NCBI RefSeq assembly: GCF_042849255.1
Contig: NZ_AP026866.1
Location: 744,001-808,000, forward strand
DNA: 64,000 nt
Reading direction: 5' to 3'
Source of the DNA: Oceaniferula spumae
GTDB taxonomy: Bacteria > Verrucomicrobiota > Verrucomicrobiia > Verrucomicrobiales > Akkermansiaceae
Shown: positions 36,672-45,802 of the stretch, piece by piece
How positions within the stretch are numbered: position 1 is the first letter of the stretch
How the letters are laid out: every line of letters starts with the position of its first letter
Position numbers and translations under genes: made by a program
Notes under the pieces: model-generated
What the model was told of the DNA's origin: nothing
What the model saw: only the letters and a program-made list of their open reading frames with translations
The model's database searches: none

Positions 36672-37970
36672 CTAAACCATCTCGCGCGCCCCCAAGTAGG
36701 CATTGGCCAAGGCGATGGGCAACTCCTTCGCCAGACTATCGACTGTAAATATTCCGTGCGCCCGAAGTTCACCGAGCACTTTGGCTCTTTCCTCCAGATA
36801 AATAGCGGTGGCTCCGACTTCGAGAGCATCATCAAGAGCTGCCGCGGGTGTCTCAATGCGTTTCGTCACTGACTCCTCCTGGAGGTTCGCAAGAATTGTC
36901 ACATGCCGGCGCCGGATCATGCGTAATGGCTCAATCAACTGATGGCCGTCTTCTCCACGGATATTGCTGAGCATGACTACCAAAGCCCTGCGGCGTTGCC
37001 GTGTCATCAAGCGCTCGGCTGCTTCTGAGAAGTCGCTCGGTGATGTGGACGTTTCATAATCGTAGAGATGATTAAGAATAGTGGTCATCGATTGCACGCC
37101 CTTCACCGGCGGCAGCCAGCGATCCGATCCGCCAATGCCGATGATCCCAACATGATCGCCCTGACGTAGAGCGGTGTAGGCCAACAGCAGCATCGCATTC
37201 AGACAGTGATCGAACTGCGGAACCCCACCGTCAAGAGCTCGCATGCGCCGCCCACAATCGACTGCGAGAATCACCGTCTGATCACGCTGTTCTTGGTAGT
37301 CCCTGCTAATCAGGGAAAGTCGTTTGGAGGTCGATTTCCAATCAATTTTAGAAAGCTGATCACCTAACTGGTAATCGCGGAGCTGGTGAAACTCACGGCT
37401 CATGCCAGTGCGGTTTTTTTTCACGATGCCCATCTGTTCGGCTCTGTTTGCCATGGCTAACAGAGCGTAGCGGAGAACAGGCTCGTAGTTTGGATAGACA
37501 CGCGTGGTCTGATTTTCACCACTGCGACAATTGCGTGTCCATAGCCTGAGCGGAGAAAAGATCCGCAGGTGAGCTGGAGCAAAATCCTTCAGTCCCCGTT
37601 CGGAAATCGTAACCGGATATTTCACGGCCGCATGTCCTCTGGCCGGGAGCCTACCCGTCCAAGGAAGTTCGCCACTTACAGCATCGCCAGGTAAACCATC
37701 GTAACACTGAACGCGCAGACTCATGGCACCTGGGTTGTGCAGCTTGACTGGCACCATTTGCTCGATGCCGATGGCAAACCTTCCGGGAAGAGTGCGCTCA
37801 ACCGTTGGTAATTTTTGTAAGAATCCTGCGACGATATCGACCAGTATAAACACCGCCGCTACGCCACCGCCCCACAGCCAGATCGGAGCCAGTGGCTCCC
37901 AAAGACTGGCAGCAAAACCAACCATAGCCCAGATGATGGCGATGGTGATCAGATGTCGGGTAGGCTGCAT
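36672..37970 (-). CDS. DUF58 domain-containing protein (MoxR-associated)
   Basis: Membrane-anchored protein of the DUF58 family. Two hydrophobic segments near the start (about 6-24 and 27-45) are followed by a beta-domain and the signature REFHQLRDYQLGDQLSKIDWKSTSKR, then a von Willebrand A-like part with VILAVDCGRRM (metal-site-like D). The start is the ATG at 37970; a TTG two codons upstream exists. It lies 34 bases after the MoxR gene, the standard MoxR-DUF58 pairing; such proteins work with MoxR ATPases in envelope or metalloprotein maturation. Confidence 0.9.
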   Translation of the reverse strand: MQPTRHLITIAIIWAMVGFAASLWEPLAPIWLWGGGVAAVFILVDIVAGFLQKLPTVERTLPGRFAIGIEQMVPVKLHNPGAMSLRVQCYDGLPGDAVSGELPWTGRLPARGHAAVKYPVTISERGLKDFAPAHLRIFSPLRLWTRNCRSGENQTTRVYPNYEPVLRYALLAMANRAEQMGIVKKNRTGMSREFHQLRDYQLGDQLSKIDWKSTSKRLSLISRDYQEQRDQTVILAVDCGRRMRALDGGVPQFDHCLNAMLLLAYTALRQGDHVGIIGIGGSDRWLPPVKGVQSMTTILNHLYDYETSTSPSDFSEAAERLMTRQRRRALVVMLSNIRGEDGHQLIEPLRMIRRRHVTILANLQEESVTKRIETPAAALDDALEVGATAIYLEERAKVLGELRAHGIFTVDSLAKELPIALANAYLGAREMV

Positions 37971-38004
37971 GCTCAATGAATAGTTGGCGAAAACCAGTCA
38001 GTCG

Positions 38005-39042
38005 TTAGATGCGTGGAGCCTCTACGGAGTTGACGATGTTACTAAGAGCATCATCAATATTCTGTCCGCTGATCGCCAGTTCAGGTGCCAACTGAACACG
38101 GTGACGAAGCACGGGCAGAGCGGCAGACTTGATATCGTCAGGCGTAACAAAATCGCGGTTATTCATCAGGGCGTAGGCCTTTCCTACCTGCACCAGACTG
38201 ATCGCTCCACGTGTTCCAGCTCCGAGGCTGATACCTTGGGCTTCGCGAGTAGCACGGCAGATATTGACCGCATACCGAATCACCTCAGGCACCGCGCGGA
38301 TCGCCGCGCATTCGCGCTGAGCCAAAATGATGTCATCTTGCGCGCAAACTTGACTGACGGCGCGTGCATCGAGCCCCTTGGCTGAGGCCACAGCTGTGAC
38401 CTGGCCGACCACCTGCTCTTCGCTCGCTTGATCCGGGTAATCGATCACGATTTTCATCAGGAATCGGTCCAGTTGAGCTTCGGGTAATGGATAGGTTCCC
38501 TCTTGTTCGATTGGGTTTTGTGTCGCCAAAGTCATGAACGGCGGCTCGAGTTTGATACTCTCGCCATCAATCGTCACCTGCTGTTCTTGCATCACCTCCA
38601 ATAGTGACGCCTGCGTTTTAGCTGGCGCTCGGTTAATTTCATCCGCGAGCAAGAGATTGGTAAATACTGGACCTCGACGCATTTGGAAGGTCTGGCTTTT
38701 CATATCGAAAAGAGTGAAGCCCGTTACATCCGTCGGCATCAGATCCGGTGTGAACTGAATCCGCCCAAAGCCACCGCCAAAAGTGTTGGCCAGAGCAAGA
38801 ACAAGGTGGGTTTTCCCCAAGCCCGGCTTACCCTCTAACAAAACATGACCACCTGCTAAGAGAGCTGCCAAGACCTGGCTAACAACGTGGTCCTGTCCGA
38901 TGAACACTTTCCTAAGCTCACCGTAAATTTGCTGACATAGATGTGCAGCTTGCTTCGGGCTTTGAGCGGGCTGACTTGCCTGCTCTTGCGGGGCAGTGTC
39001 CTGCGCCGACGGGAACTCTGATGATGATTGATGCTCGTTCAT
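38005..39042 (-). CDS. MoxR family AAA+ ATPase
   Basis: AAA+ chaperone-like ATPase, 345 residues. Walker A is GKPGLGKT at 71-78, Walker B and following residues read LLADEINRAPAKTQASLLEVMQE, sensor 1 is ATQNPIEQEGTYPLPEAQLDRF, and the lid domain carries the sensor-2 arginine in AGTRGAISLVQ. The first 30 residues are a disordered Gln/Ser/Pro-rich tail. It overlaps the DUF4350 gene by 4 bases (ATGA) and is followed by DUF58. Confidence 0.95.
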   Translation of the reverse strand: MNEHQSSSEFPSAQDTAPQEQASQPAQSPKQAAHLCQQIYGELRKVFIGQDHVVSQVLAALLAGGHVLLEGKPGLGKTHLVLALANTFGGGFGRIQFTPDLMPTDVTGFTLFDMKSQTFQMRRGPVFTNLLLADEINRAPAKTQASLLEVMQEQQVTIDGESIKLEPPFMTLATQNPIEQEGTYPLPEAQLDRFLMKIVIDYPDQASEEQVVGQVTAVASAKGLDARAVSQVCAQDDIILAQRECAAIRAVPEVIRYAVNICRATREAQGISLGAGTRGAISLVQVGKAYALMNNRDFVTPDDIKSAALPVLRHRVQLAPELAISGQNIDDALSNIVNSVEAPRI

Positions 39043-40268
39043 GATGGTGTTGATTTATGGATGTTTTTAAGAATGATTTGCAGGTTCTTGGTGACTCGCA
39101 CCATGACTCCCGGCTCATTGATGTGCTCACGCGTCATCGCCTCGATGATGGACTCAACTGGTAAACTGGTGCTGTCCGCGAGCTGTTCGAAGATTCCCTC
39201 ATGACCGATGCCCGGCTGGAGTGAAAGCTTGCGGTTCACATTTGCACGGAGAGCGCCCAGCAAAGCATCGTCTCGTTTGTGGTGCCATAGGAACCGACCG
39301 ATACCACGGACTTGCTCTGAAAACTCACGAGTTCCCCCTCCTACGATATCTTGCTCTGGCCCAAAGCGCGGCAGATGACGCCACAGCCAAAATACCACGA
39401 CCACCAAAATACCGATCACCGCCATCTTGAAGTGGCGCCACACCATCGTGAAAAAACCGTCCCCCTCACCACTCGAGAAAATTACCTTTCCGGGACGGGA
39501 GAGATTGACCAAGGCGACGAGGAATTCGGCATGATCCGCGTAAGCTAAGTATCGGTTACGGAGAGGTCGTGCGTCCGCCATCAGTGACAAGCGGCCAGTG
39601 CCATGCGTGATGCTGACGAACCGATGTTGGTCGTCCTCACCGTGTTCATCTTTACTGGCATAATTTCCCAGATAGTGGGACTTGAACTCCATTGCCTTTT
39701 CCGACCAATAGCGCAACTCCATCTCACCAGCTCCGATATTGATTTTGCTTTCTCCAGATCCTAACAGAACACGATCCTTCTCCTCCATCGCTTCCCAGTC
39801 ATCGAGATCGAGAGTGCTGCTGCTTCCGGCAGAACTGAGTGACTGGGTTCGATAGCTGATGCGCAATTCGTCAAACATGTAATCCACGCCGTCGGACAGC
39901 TCCTCTTGCCAGAAGAGAGTCGAAGGCTCCATGCTGAAATCATTGCCACCCATCTCGCCCCCTTCCAGCATCAGAACCAGATGTCCCCCCTCGTCGATCC
40001 ACTTGAGAATTCGTTTCGCACGCCCGACTGTATTGATTGATGACGGGGGCAGGAACAGCGTCGAAGTATTATAGTCCAGTTGGGCCAATCCGTATTCGGA
40101 ACTCACATCTTTGCCTTGCTTGGCTAGAAATCGTTCCGCAGCCAGAAAAGGATTCGATTTCGCTTTTCCTTTGTAGCCCACCGTACGGCGTTTGACTTCC
40201 TTTTCCCCACATGAACTCAGCAGGAGACTAAGACTGAGACCGATCAAGATCATCCGGACTAACTTCAT
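39039..40268 (-). CDS. DUF4350 domain-containing lipoprotein
   Basis: A 409-residue protein with a lipoprotein signal (LLLSSC, Cys20), the DUF4350 domain (about 40-250, with GHLVLMLEGGEM and the segment on a bounded 'unit' like ThuA), one membrane helix (about 275-295, AVIGILVVVVFWLWRHL) and a cytoplasmic C-terminal part (about 310-409) with EFSEQVRGIGRFLWHHK. A lipobox followed by a later membrane segment is unusual, so it may be anchored twice. Fourth gene of the MoxR operon, overlapping both neighbours by 4 bases. Confidence 0.8.
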   Translation of the reverse strand: MKLVRMILIGLSLSLLLSSCGEKEVKRRTVGYKGKAKSNPFLAAERFLAKQGKDVSSEYGLAQLDYNTSTLFLPPSSINTVGRAKRILKWIDEGGHLVLMLEGGEMGGNDFSMEPSTLFWQEELSDGVDYMFDELRISYRTQSLSSAGSSSTLDLDDWEAMEEKDRVLLGSGESKINIGAGEMELRYWSEKAMEFKSHYLGNYASKDEHGEDDQHRFVSITHGTGRLSLMADARPLRNRYLAYADHAEFLVALVNLSRPGKVIFSSGEGDGFFTMVWRHFKMAVIGILVVVVFWLWRHLPRFGPEQDIVGGGTREFSEQVRGIGRFLWHHKRDDALLGALRANVNRKLSLQPGIGHEGIFEQLADSTSLPVESIIEAMTREHINEPGVMVRVTKNLQIILKNIHKSTPS

Positions 40269-41770
40269 CTCGCTCCCCTTCCATTTTTACTAGCCACAGC
40301 CGAGTCAAACGGCCAGCTATCACAGAGTTCGATCATGTGATTACCATCGGGATCCTTTTTCCCATAAGCTACATTCACCCACGCTCCTGTTAGCTCAGAA
40401 AAATACGGACCATAGGCGGTATTCCCCACGGTTTGCACCCGCCGCAGGCAGTCGCCCTCGGTGTCGCTTTCTTCGATCGGTAACATCTCCCGATTGACCA
40501 GCCATGCTATCGCGCCGCGGTAGAGCAGACTCAGAGCTAAATGGCTATTACCATCGCGCCAAGCCTTCCGAGCGGCATCGGCGATATCAGCGGGTAACGA
40601 CTCGGGGCGGACATCCATGCCCATGATCTCCTCCGTTTTGATCCGCTGTTCACCGGATTTAGCCAAGCTCCCACCACCGCTGAAGATATGACGATTGCGG
40701 ATGATCAAATAAACCAAGCCACCTATCACAGCCGCGAGAATAATATAAAAGAGAAGTTTTCCTACCAGCCCCATGAACGTCGGCATTCCCGAACCGCTGA
40801 GTAATTCACTCAGCCAACTGGGAGATGAGCTACTGCTTCTGTCCACAGGCACTTTGACGTTACGGTGATGGATCGTGAAGTCTTCATGTGAGAGAACCTC
40901 TTCTGCTGATTCACGATAACCCTCCTCTGCGGCTCGTGCCGTGGGAACTGCCAGGAAACCAGTCAGCAGAATGGCCAGCAATGCCACGCCACTTTTCCCA
41001 GCCAAGTTTCTGAGGCGGATCCCCAGACGCTTAAAGGCCAACTCAATATCCCATCCCTCCGTCAGGGTTCGGCTGTTAATGTATAAGGCAAAACCAGCAC
41101 TCACGTAAAAAGGCTCCATCACCGTGATCGCAAACATCTGCACTCCCGCCGCGAGCCAGAAGAACCCTACCGAAAAATCAGAATAGCTGCTGTGGACAAA
41201 AAACTCACTCACTCCATCCCACCAATTGGAACTGACATGTTCGGGCACCATCATCATTACCAGCATGATGAGACCTAGCCCGGTGACGCCCTCAAGCACC
41301 ATGCCTGCCAACGTCGCCATTGTGGCTCCCTCGCCGCCATTTCTCTCGAGAAGGTTCACGCGCTGACGATAAGTAGCCCCACGCAAGCCCTCGAGTTCAG
41401 CAACTGGTAGACTCAGGCTGCGGGCGGGAGAAAACCGACCCACGACCAGTGCGAACCAAATCCGCCTAACAATCAATTTCGGCCAAGCGGCCAGTACCTC
41501 TTTGACATTGGGTGCAGCTCCAAAAAGCGCACGACTCACCACCATCAGTGGCACGCGATCGTAAATCGGCTTTAACCACCAGATACAGAGAATCAGTAAA
41601 AAAGGATGGTTTCGCAACAAGAGTGCGAGCAATAGCCACAAAGGAAAAACAGTTAGAGCCCAAGCTTTCCAGATGTCACCGATGTGTTTACGCGCCAGCG
41701 AACAACCTAGATCGATCGATTCCCATGGTGCCCGAGGCCGGATCTCTGCAGTCACCTCCTCAAGCTTCAT
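40265..41770 (-). CDS. DUF4129-like multi-pass membrane protein of the MoxR operon
   Basis: A 501-residue membrane protein. Several hydrophobic segments lie between about 35 and 290, then an extracytoplasmic stretch, another membrane helix (about 335-360), and a soluble C-terminal part with PADIADAARKAWRDGNSHLALSLLYRGAIAWLVNRE, which resembles the C-terminal DUF4129 signature. The function is unknown; in related operons it stands between SpoIIM-like and DUF4350 genes. It overlaps the DUF4350 gene by 4 bases and the SpoIIM gene by 11. Confidence 0.75.
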   Translation of the reverse strand: MKLEEVTAEIRPRAPWESIDLGCSLARKHIGDIWKAWALTVFPLWLLLALLLRNHPFLLILCIWWLKPIYDRVPLMVVSRALFGAAPNVKEVLAAWPKLIVRRIWFALVVGRFSPARSLSLPVAELEGLRGATYRQRVNLLERNGGEGATMATLAGMVLEGVTGLGLIMLVMMMVPEHVSSNWWDGVSEFFVHSSYSDFSVGFFWLAAGVQMFAITVMEPFYVSAGFALYINSRTLTEGWDIELAFKRLGIRLRNLAGKSGVALLAILLTGFLAVPTARAAEEGYRESAEEVLSHEDFTIHHRNVKVPVDRSSSSSPSWLSELLSGSGMPTFMGLVGKLLFYIILAAVIGGLVYLIIRNRHIFSGGGSLAKSGEQRIKTEEIMGMDVRPESLPADIADAARKAWRDGNSHLALSLLYRGAIAWLVNREMLPIEESDTEGDCLRRVQTVGNTAYGPYFSELTGAWVNVAYGKKDPDGNHMIELCDSWPFDSAVASKNGRGAR

Positions 41771-42785
41771 TCAGATCCCCTTCCATTTTCTTTCCGAACA
41801 TGGCTCGGTTACTTTGCTTGGCTCCACGACCAGCCAAACCAAGATAGAGGAAACAGACGATCCAGAGCGCAATGCCCACCGAATATTTCAACATCGGCGG
41901 CAGTGGCTGAGCGGACCAGAATCCCTCGATCGCGGCCGCGACAAATGTCATCAAAGCCGCGCCCAAGATCAGAGGCAGCGATTTCTTACCCGCATCCATC
42001 AACGATTTCCGGCGCGTTTTCCGGCCCGGATGCAGAAGGCCCAAACCAATACGAAGTCCTGCCATGCCTGCGATTACCATCGCAATCAGCTCAAATGAAG
42101 AGTGCCCGGCGACGAAGGTATAAAATGCCTTCGTGCTACATGCGGTATGGATGTAAGCAATGACAGCACCAAAAAACACACCGTTATAAACCAAGAAAAA
42201 GAGACTACCCAGGCAGGCCAAAATACCACCGGCGTAGATTCTGAAATCGATGCCTATGTTATTCCAGATGTAGTGGCAGAACATCATGAAGTTGGAGCCA
42301 TATTGCCCGCGTAAATTGGCAATCTGGTCATCGCTGCTGCCATACATGGTGTCTAGTTGACCCATCATATCCGGACCTAACACCGCTTGAATCCATGAGA
42401 AATCCGGCCAGTAAAACCCGGCCAAGGCTACGCCCACCAAGGGGAGGATAAAACTCAAAGTAGCCACAATGAGCAATCTCCATTCCGTCCTAACAGACAC
42501 GGGAAAATCGACCGCGACAAAACGGAGTAACATCTCCCAGGTCCCTCCAGCTCTGCGATGAATTATTTTATGCCCGCGGATCACCAGACCGTTGAGATGC
42601 TCGTTCATCGGCATGCCATACATGCGGTGGCGGGCAAGAGCCAGGTCGGTGCAAACCTGACGAAACCTGCTGGGCAGGGTGGAGACGTCCAATGCCTGAT
42701 GTTTTCCCTTCTCGAGAGTCGTCAGCGTTTGCTCGTATTCCGACCAGCGCTGTGCGTTTTTTTCTTCAAATTCCTGTCCCTGCAT
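41760..42785 (-). CDS. Stage II sporulation protein M (SpoIIM/DUF95) homologue
   Basis: Membrane protein of 341 residues with a soluble N-terminus (about 1-95, RFRQVCTDLALARHRMYG) and five or so membrane segments beginning near 100. The DUF95 features FRIYAGGILACLGSLFFLVYNGVFFGAVIAY and a conserved GHSSFELIAMVIAGMAGLRIG are clear. The name comes from Bacillus sporulation, but homologues in non-sporulating bacteria form part of MoxR-type operons, as here. Gap of 15 bases to the RDD gene, 11-base overlap with the next. Confidence 0.88.
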   Translation of the reverse strand: MQGQEFEEKNAQRWSEYEQTLTTLEKGKHQALDVSTLPSRFRQVCTDLALARHRMYGMPMNEHLNGLVIRGHKIIHRRAGGTWEMLLRFVAVDFPVSVRTEWRLLIVATLSFILPLVGVALAGFYWPDFSWIQAVLGPDMMGQLDTMYGSSDDQIANLRGQYGSNFMMFCHYIWNNIGIDFRIYAGGILACLGSLFFLVYNGVFFGAVIAYIHTACSTKAFYTFVAGHSSFELIAMVIAGMAGLRIGLGLLHPGRKTRRKSLMDAGKKSLPLILGAALMTFVAAAIEGFWSAQPLPPMLKYSVGIALWIVCFLYLGLAGRGAKQSNRAMFGKKMEGDLNEA

Positions 42786-42800
42786 CTATCCGATCCCCCG

Positions 42801-43544
42801 TTAATGTTTCTCTCCCAGCCACTGAGCCACTCCTAACAGCTTAGTCATTCCCCTCACTCCACCCGACCCTGTTAGTTCACTGGCGTGATCCGCAAGTTCG
42901 ACTCGACGGGCCTCCGACCACATACCGCCTCGTTCTTTGAATCCCAAAATGGCCGCCTGTTCCTCGCGTGTCAGCGGAACATTGGGTGCCACACTAGTCA
43001 TCGCTGGCGGCAGAGACGACAGATGCATTTTCGGCAAGCGGTCATAGACCACCACAGTATTGGCTAACAAGTCACCCAATCGCTGGAAACGTTTCGTCAT
43101 CAGTGTAGTCATCAGGCCAAAGCCATAGCTGAACAACGGCATACCATCGGCGAAACGCAGCATGTTCCGGATGAATGCCTGTCCCCATGAAATCGGTGCG
43201 CCGGAAGTGTCTACCACCCGCAGGCCCATCGCACGCTTCCCTGGCGACGCTCCTCTTTTCCCTGCTTCAAAAACGATGTAGTAGAAAAAGGTCAGGAAAA
43301 ACATCAGCAGCATGCTTAAGCCGCCAGCCACATTAAATCCGGCCACCACCCCCACCAGCATAATCACCAAATACGCGGCGATGCAGATACCGATGCGAAT
43401 GAGAAAATCCAACAGATAGGCAAGCACCCTGACATAAGGCCCAGCGATGCGCAGCTGGATCTCCACCCCTTCGGCAAGCTCGATGCTTTGCAGGGTGTCC
43501 AGTCTGTCGGCTGGGCGTCCGTTGGATCCGTAAGTATTGGGCAT
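42801..43544 (-). CDS. RDD family membrane protein
   Basis: First gene of the MoxR operon, 247 residues. The RDD domain (about 20-165) has the R-x-x-A-Y-L-L-D-x-x-I-R type start (VRVLAYLLDFLIRIG), two or three membrane segments, and the motif KRGASPGKRAMGLRVVD, followed by RNMLRFAD. The soluble C-terminus is uncharacterised and holds a REEQAAILGFKERGG segment. RDD proteins are often found in MoxR loci; the role may be transport of small charged molecules. Confidence 0.87.
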   Translation of the reverse strand: MPNTYGSNGRPADRLDTLQSIELAEGVEIQLRIAGPYVRVLAYLLDFLIRIGICIAAYLVIMLVGVVAGFNVAGGLSMLLMFFLTFFYYIVFEAGKRGASPGKRAMGLRVVDTSGAPISWGQAFIRNMLRFADGMPLFSYGFGLMTTLMTKRFQRLGDLLANTVVVYDRLPKMHLSSLPPAMTSVAPNVPLTREEQAAILGFKERGGMWSEARRVELADHASELTGSGGVRGMTKLLGVAQWLGEKH

Positions 43545-43655
43545 CAGGAAATCAGGCCGTGTCAGCGGCAGGGTGAATCAATTGTCGCGCCCACTCTAGT
43601 CCTCGAAGCAGAGAGGTAAAGAGGGAATACGCAGGAATCAGGTCAATATCCGGAC

Positions 43656-43695
43656 GTAAAAAACCGCCCTGTCACCACAAGGGCAACAGGGCGGT
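43656..43695 (-). terminator. Rho-independent terminator after PEP-CTERM gene
   Basis: A perfect 10-base inverted repeat, ACCGCCCTGT / ACAGGGCGGT, with a loop of 13 bases, followed on the minus strand by TTTTTTA. It lies 26 bases past the stop of the gene at 43721-44512, so it ends that transcript before the MoxR operon. Confidence 0.88.
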
Positions 43696-43720
43696 CAACA
43701 AACAATGAAACGAGAATTAA

Positions 43721-44512
43721 TTAGGCACGCTTGCGGCGGAAAAGCATTCCGGCGAAACCGATACCAAGAAGAGCAATGGATGTAGGCTCAGGAACTACCT
43801 CGCAGTAGTGAAGACTGTCTACGGCACCACTTTCGATGTTGAAATCGATCGACTGGATATTAGCGAGATCGAGGTCTTTTGCTTTGATCCCGTTGAATTC
43901 GTTACCGAAATGGTTACCGAAGGCAACGTTGCTACCGTGTGCAATGAGTTCAGGAGCTCTCCATGTGACAGATTTACCGGTGGAATCTTTGAAAACAATG
44001 CTGACATCGCTGTCGTCGTTTTCCGGAGTATCGTAAAGATTGAAACCGACTGATGCGACGCGGTCATTACCGAAGACAACTCCAATAGTGCCTCCGCGGG
44101 CTTCGTCATCAGGACGATCCACCAGACCGTCGCCGTTGTTGTCGATCGTGTTCTCAGCGATGATCAGAGCATTTCCGAGACCTCTGACGCCTTTAAGGTT
44201 ACCTCCGATGAACGGATTCTCCAGATCGTCGTCGCGGGTTCCTGATTCATCAGTATCAAAAATGAGCAACTGATTGTGGTCACCTTTCGAGTTCACTGTA
44301 AAAGTGACTCCTCCACCTACTCCGGCGTATTCATTACCGGAGAAGAGTGTTCCGTGGGAAAGGCCCATCGCAGTCTCATCGAACGAGATCTCGTAGCGCT
44401 TCTGTGGAGCTGCTGTTTGGGCTTGAGCACTCATGGGGAGTGCTGTGAGTGAGATGGCTGCCAGAGCAATGAATTGACCGGCACGGACTGGGCTTTTTGT
44501 TGTAGTATTCAT
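43721..44512 (-). CDS. PEP-CTERM sorting domain protein
   Basis: Exported protein of 263 residues with a long signal peptide (about 1-32, ending in SAQA) and a beta-rich body with Gly/Asp/Asn turns, including VDRPDDEARGG and DESGTRDDD, which look like calcium-binding loops. The C-terminus is VPEPTS, a hydrophobic helix (IALLGIGFAGMLF) and RRKRA: a typical PEP-CTERM signal for exosortase. No domain family was recognised. It is a single transcript with its own terminator; the AT-rich region upstream likely holds its promoter. Confidence 0.85.
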   Translation of the reverse strand: MNTTTKSPVRAGQFIALAAISLTALPMSAQAQTAAPQKRYEISFDETAMGLSHGTLFSGNEYAGVGGGVTFTVNSKGDHNQLLIFDTDESGTRDDDLENPFIGGNLKGVRGLGNALIIAENTIDNNGDGLVDRPDDEARGGTIGVVFGNDRVASVGFNLYDTPENDDSDVSIVFKDSTGKSVTWRAPELIAHGSNVAFGNHFGNEFNGIKAKDLDLANIQSIDFNIESGAVDSLHYCEVVPEPTSIALLGIGFAGMLFRRKRA

Positions 44513-44974
44513 TTAAGGGTGGGGTGAATTTCGACCTCACCTTAACTATTTAGCTCTCTTGTTAAGCTCTAATCCTATTGGTCATAAACAGCTGAAATTA
44601 AGGGTTTTTATAAGTGTAACTACTCCTTATATTCAATTTTTATGTAATATAAAATATATGTTATTAGATACATATTACACAATACATTGAAAAATGGAGC
44701 TTTGCGGCTCTTTAATCGTAATTGCCGAAAGCCCTTGTAAAATCGATATATTCAGACCTTTAACCTCTATTAATATTTCACAGAGTCCTCCTACCGTTTA
44801 AAAAAAATGCATGATTCGGATTTCTTAATAACTAAGTTTGCATGATCATACTGCAAATACGGTTATCCAGACGGCCAGCCAGCTTATATTTGACATGAAG
44901 CTGACCAGAAAATGCCGCCCAGTTCTGTGCCCCCCTCAGAGTGGGCAATGTGAGATTGCCCGAATGCATGCGGT
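44513..44974. other. AT-rich intergenic region, 462 bases
   Basis: Long AT-rich gap with homopolymer-like runs (for example 44630-44690). It includes the promoter side of the PEP-CTERM gene. At 44943-44961 GGGCAAT / ATTGCCC forms a perfect 7-base stem with loop GTGAG just past the stop of the regulator gene, but no T-run follows it. No coding frame was recognised. Confidence 0.5.
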
Positions 44975-45715
44975 TTAGCCCAAGGTGCTGACTCGGTAGA
45001 CGGTGCACTTCACCCCCTGGCTCCCCTTTTTCTCCGTGCGCTCAACTCGTGTGCCCAGGGCCTGCTCGATCATCCGTGTTTCCATCAACACCAGCTTTGG
45101 GTAAGCTTGGAATATCTTATGCAGGGGATGGTGATATTCCTCGATCACGAATCCATCCTCCGCTGAATATCGACAGTGGCAGAAATGTCCTGATTTGACC
45201 CGGGCATCGGCAAACCGGGTGGCCTTTTCCACCAAGGACTTTCCTGGTCGGACGACGTTCAACCACTCATCACGCTCTTTTTCAAAATAGTGATAGAGTA
45301 ATTTTTCCGGTGCCACTTCACCGAAGGAGGATTTAACCCCCTCTAATAAATCCAGAATGAGCGCCCCACCACCGTCGGGGAAAAGCGGATCACATTGAAC
45401 TGTAAGCTTATAGAGCTTTTGGGGCCGGCCCACTTGGACTCGGGGCACCCGCCAGACTTTGAGATAGCCTAACTTCTCCAAGTTAACGCAATGCTGCTTC
45501 ACCCCCATGTAGCTCATTTCCAATATCTTGGCCAATTCCGGAATAGCCAAACCACCGGAGCGCTTGAGCTCGCCGATGATGCCAAGGTAACTTGGCTTAC
45601 AGACGTCCGTGAAGGCCTTGGAAAACACGAGTTGAATGATAGCCCTTGGAAAAAGGCCATGGCAATGACCAATCGTTGGTGGCCGATGATTTCCCTTAAC
45701 CGCTAGTCCAAGCAC
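44975..45715 (-). CDS. SufR-like winged-helix transcriptional regulator
   Basis: Winged-helix regulator. The DNA-binding domain is visible at about 40-105: GIIGELKRSGGLAIPELAKILEMSYMGVKQHCVNLEKLGYL, then the wing VGRPQKLYKLT. The C-terminal part has HFCHCRYS, EEYHHPLHKIFQAYPKLVLMETRMIEQALG and KCTVYRV, in which cysteines and histidines stand where SufR-type repressors bind an iron-sulfur cluster. No suf genes are in the window. Start uncertain: both the outer codon and the GTG at 45628 are possible, and no ATG occurs before the helix-turn-helix. It is divergent from the PagL-like gene with 87 bases between them. Confidence 0.75.
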   Translation of the reverse strand: MLGLAVKGNHRPPTIGHCHGLFPRAIIQLVFSKAFTDVCKPSYLGIIGELKRSGGLAIPELAKILEMSYMGVKQHCVNLEKLGYLKVWRVPRVQVGRPQKLYKLTVQCDPLFPDGGGALILDLLEGVKSSFGEVAPEKLLYHYFEKERDEWLNVVRPGKSLVEKATRFADARVKSGHFCHCRYSAEDGFVIEEYHHPLHKIFQAYPKLVLMETRMIEQALGTRVERTEKKGSQGVKCTVYRVSTLG

Positions 45716-45802
45716 TGTTAATTCACCGAAAGACTAACATAAAGTCTCTAACGTCGTCCACTTGACCACAATCGTTCATTATTTTATACTAACATACACG
45801 TT

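Noticed and set aside
43721..44512. DUF4347 or other named domain in the second PEP-CTERM protein
   Set aside because: The body has only generic Asp/Gly-rich turns; naming a domain would be a guess.
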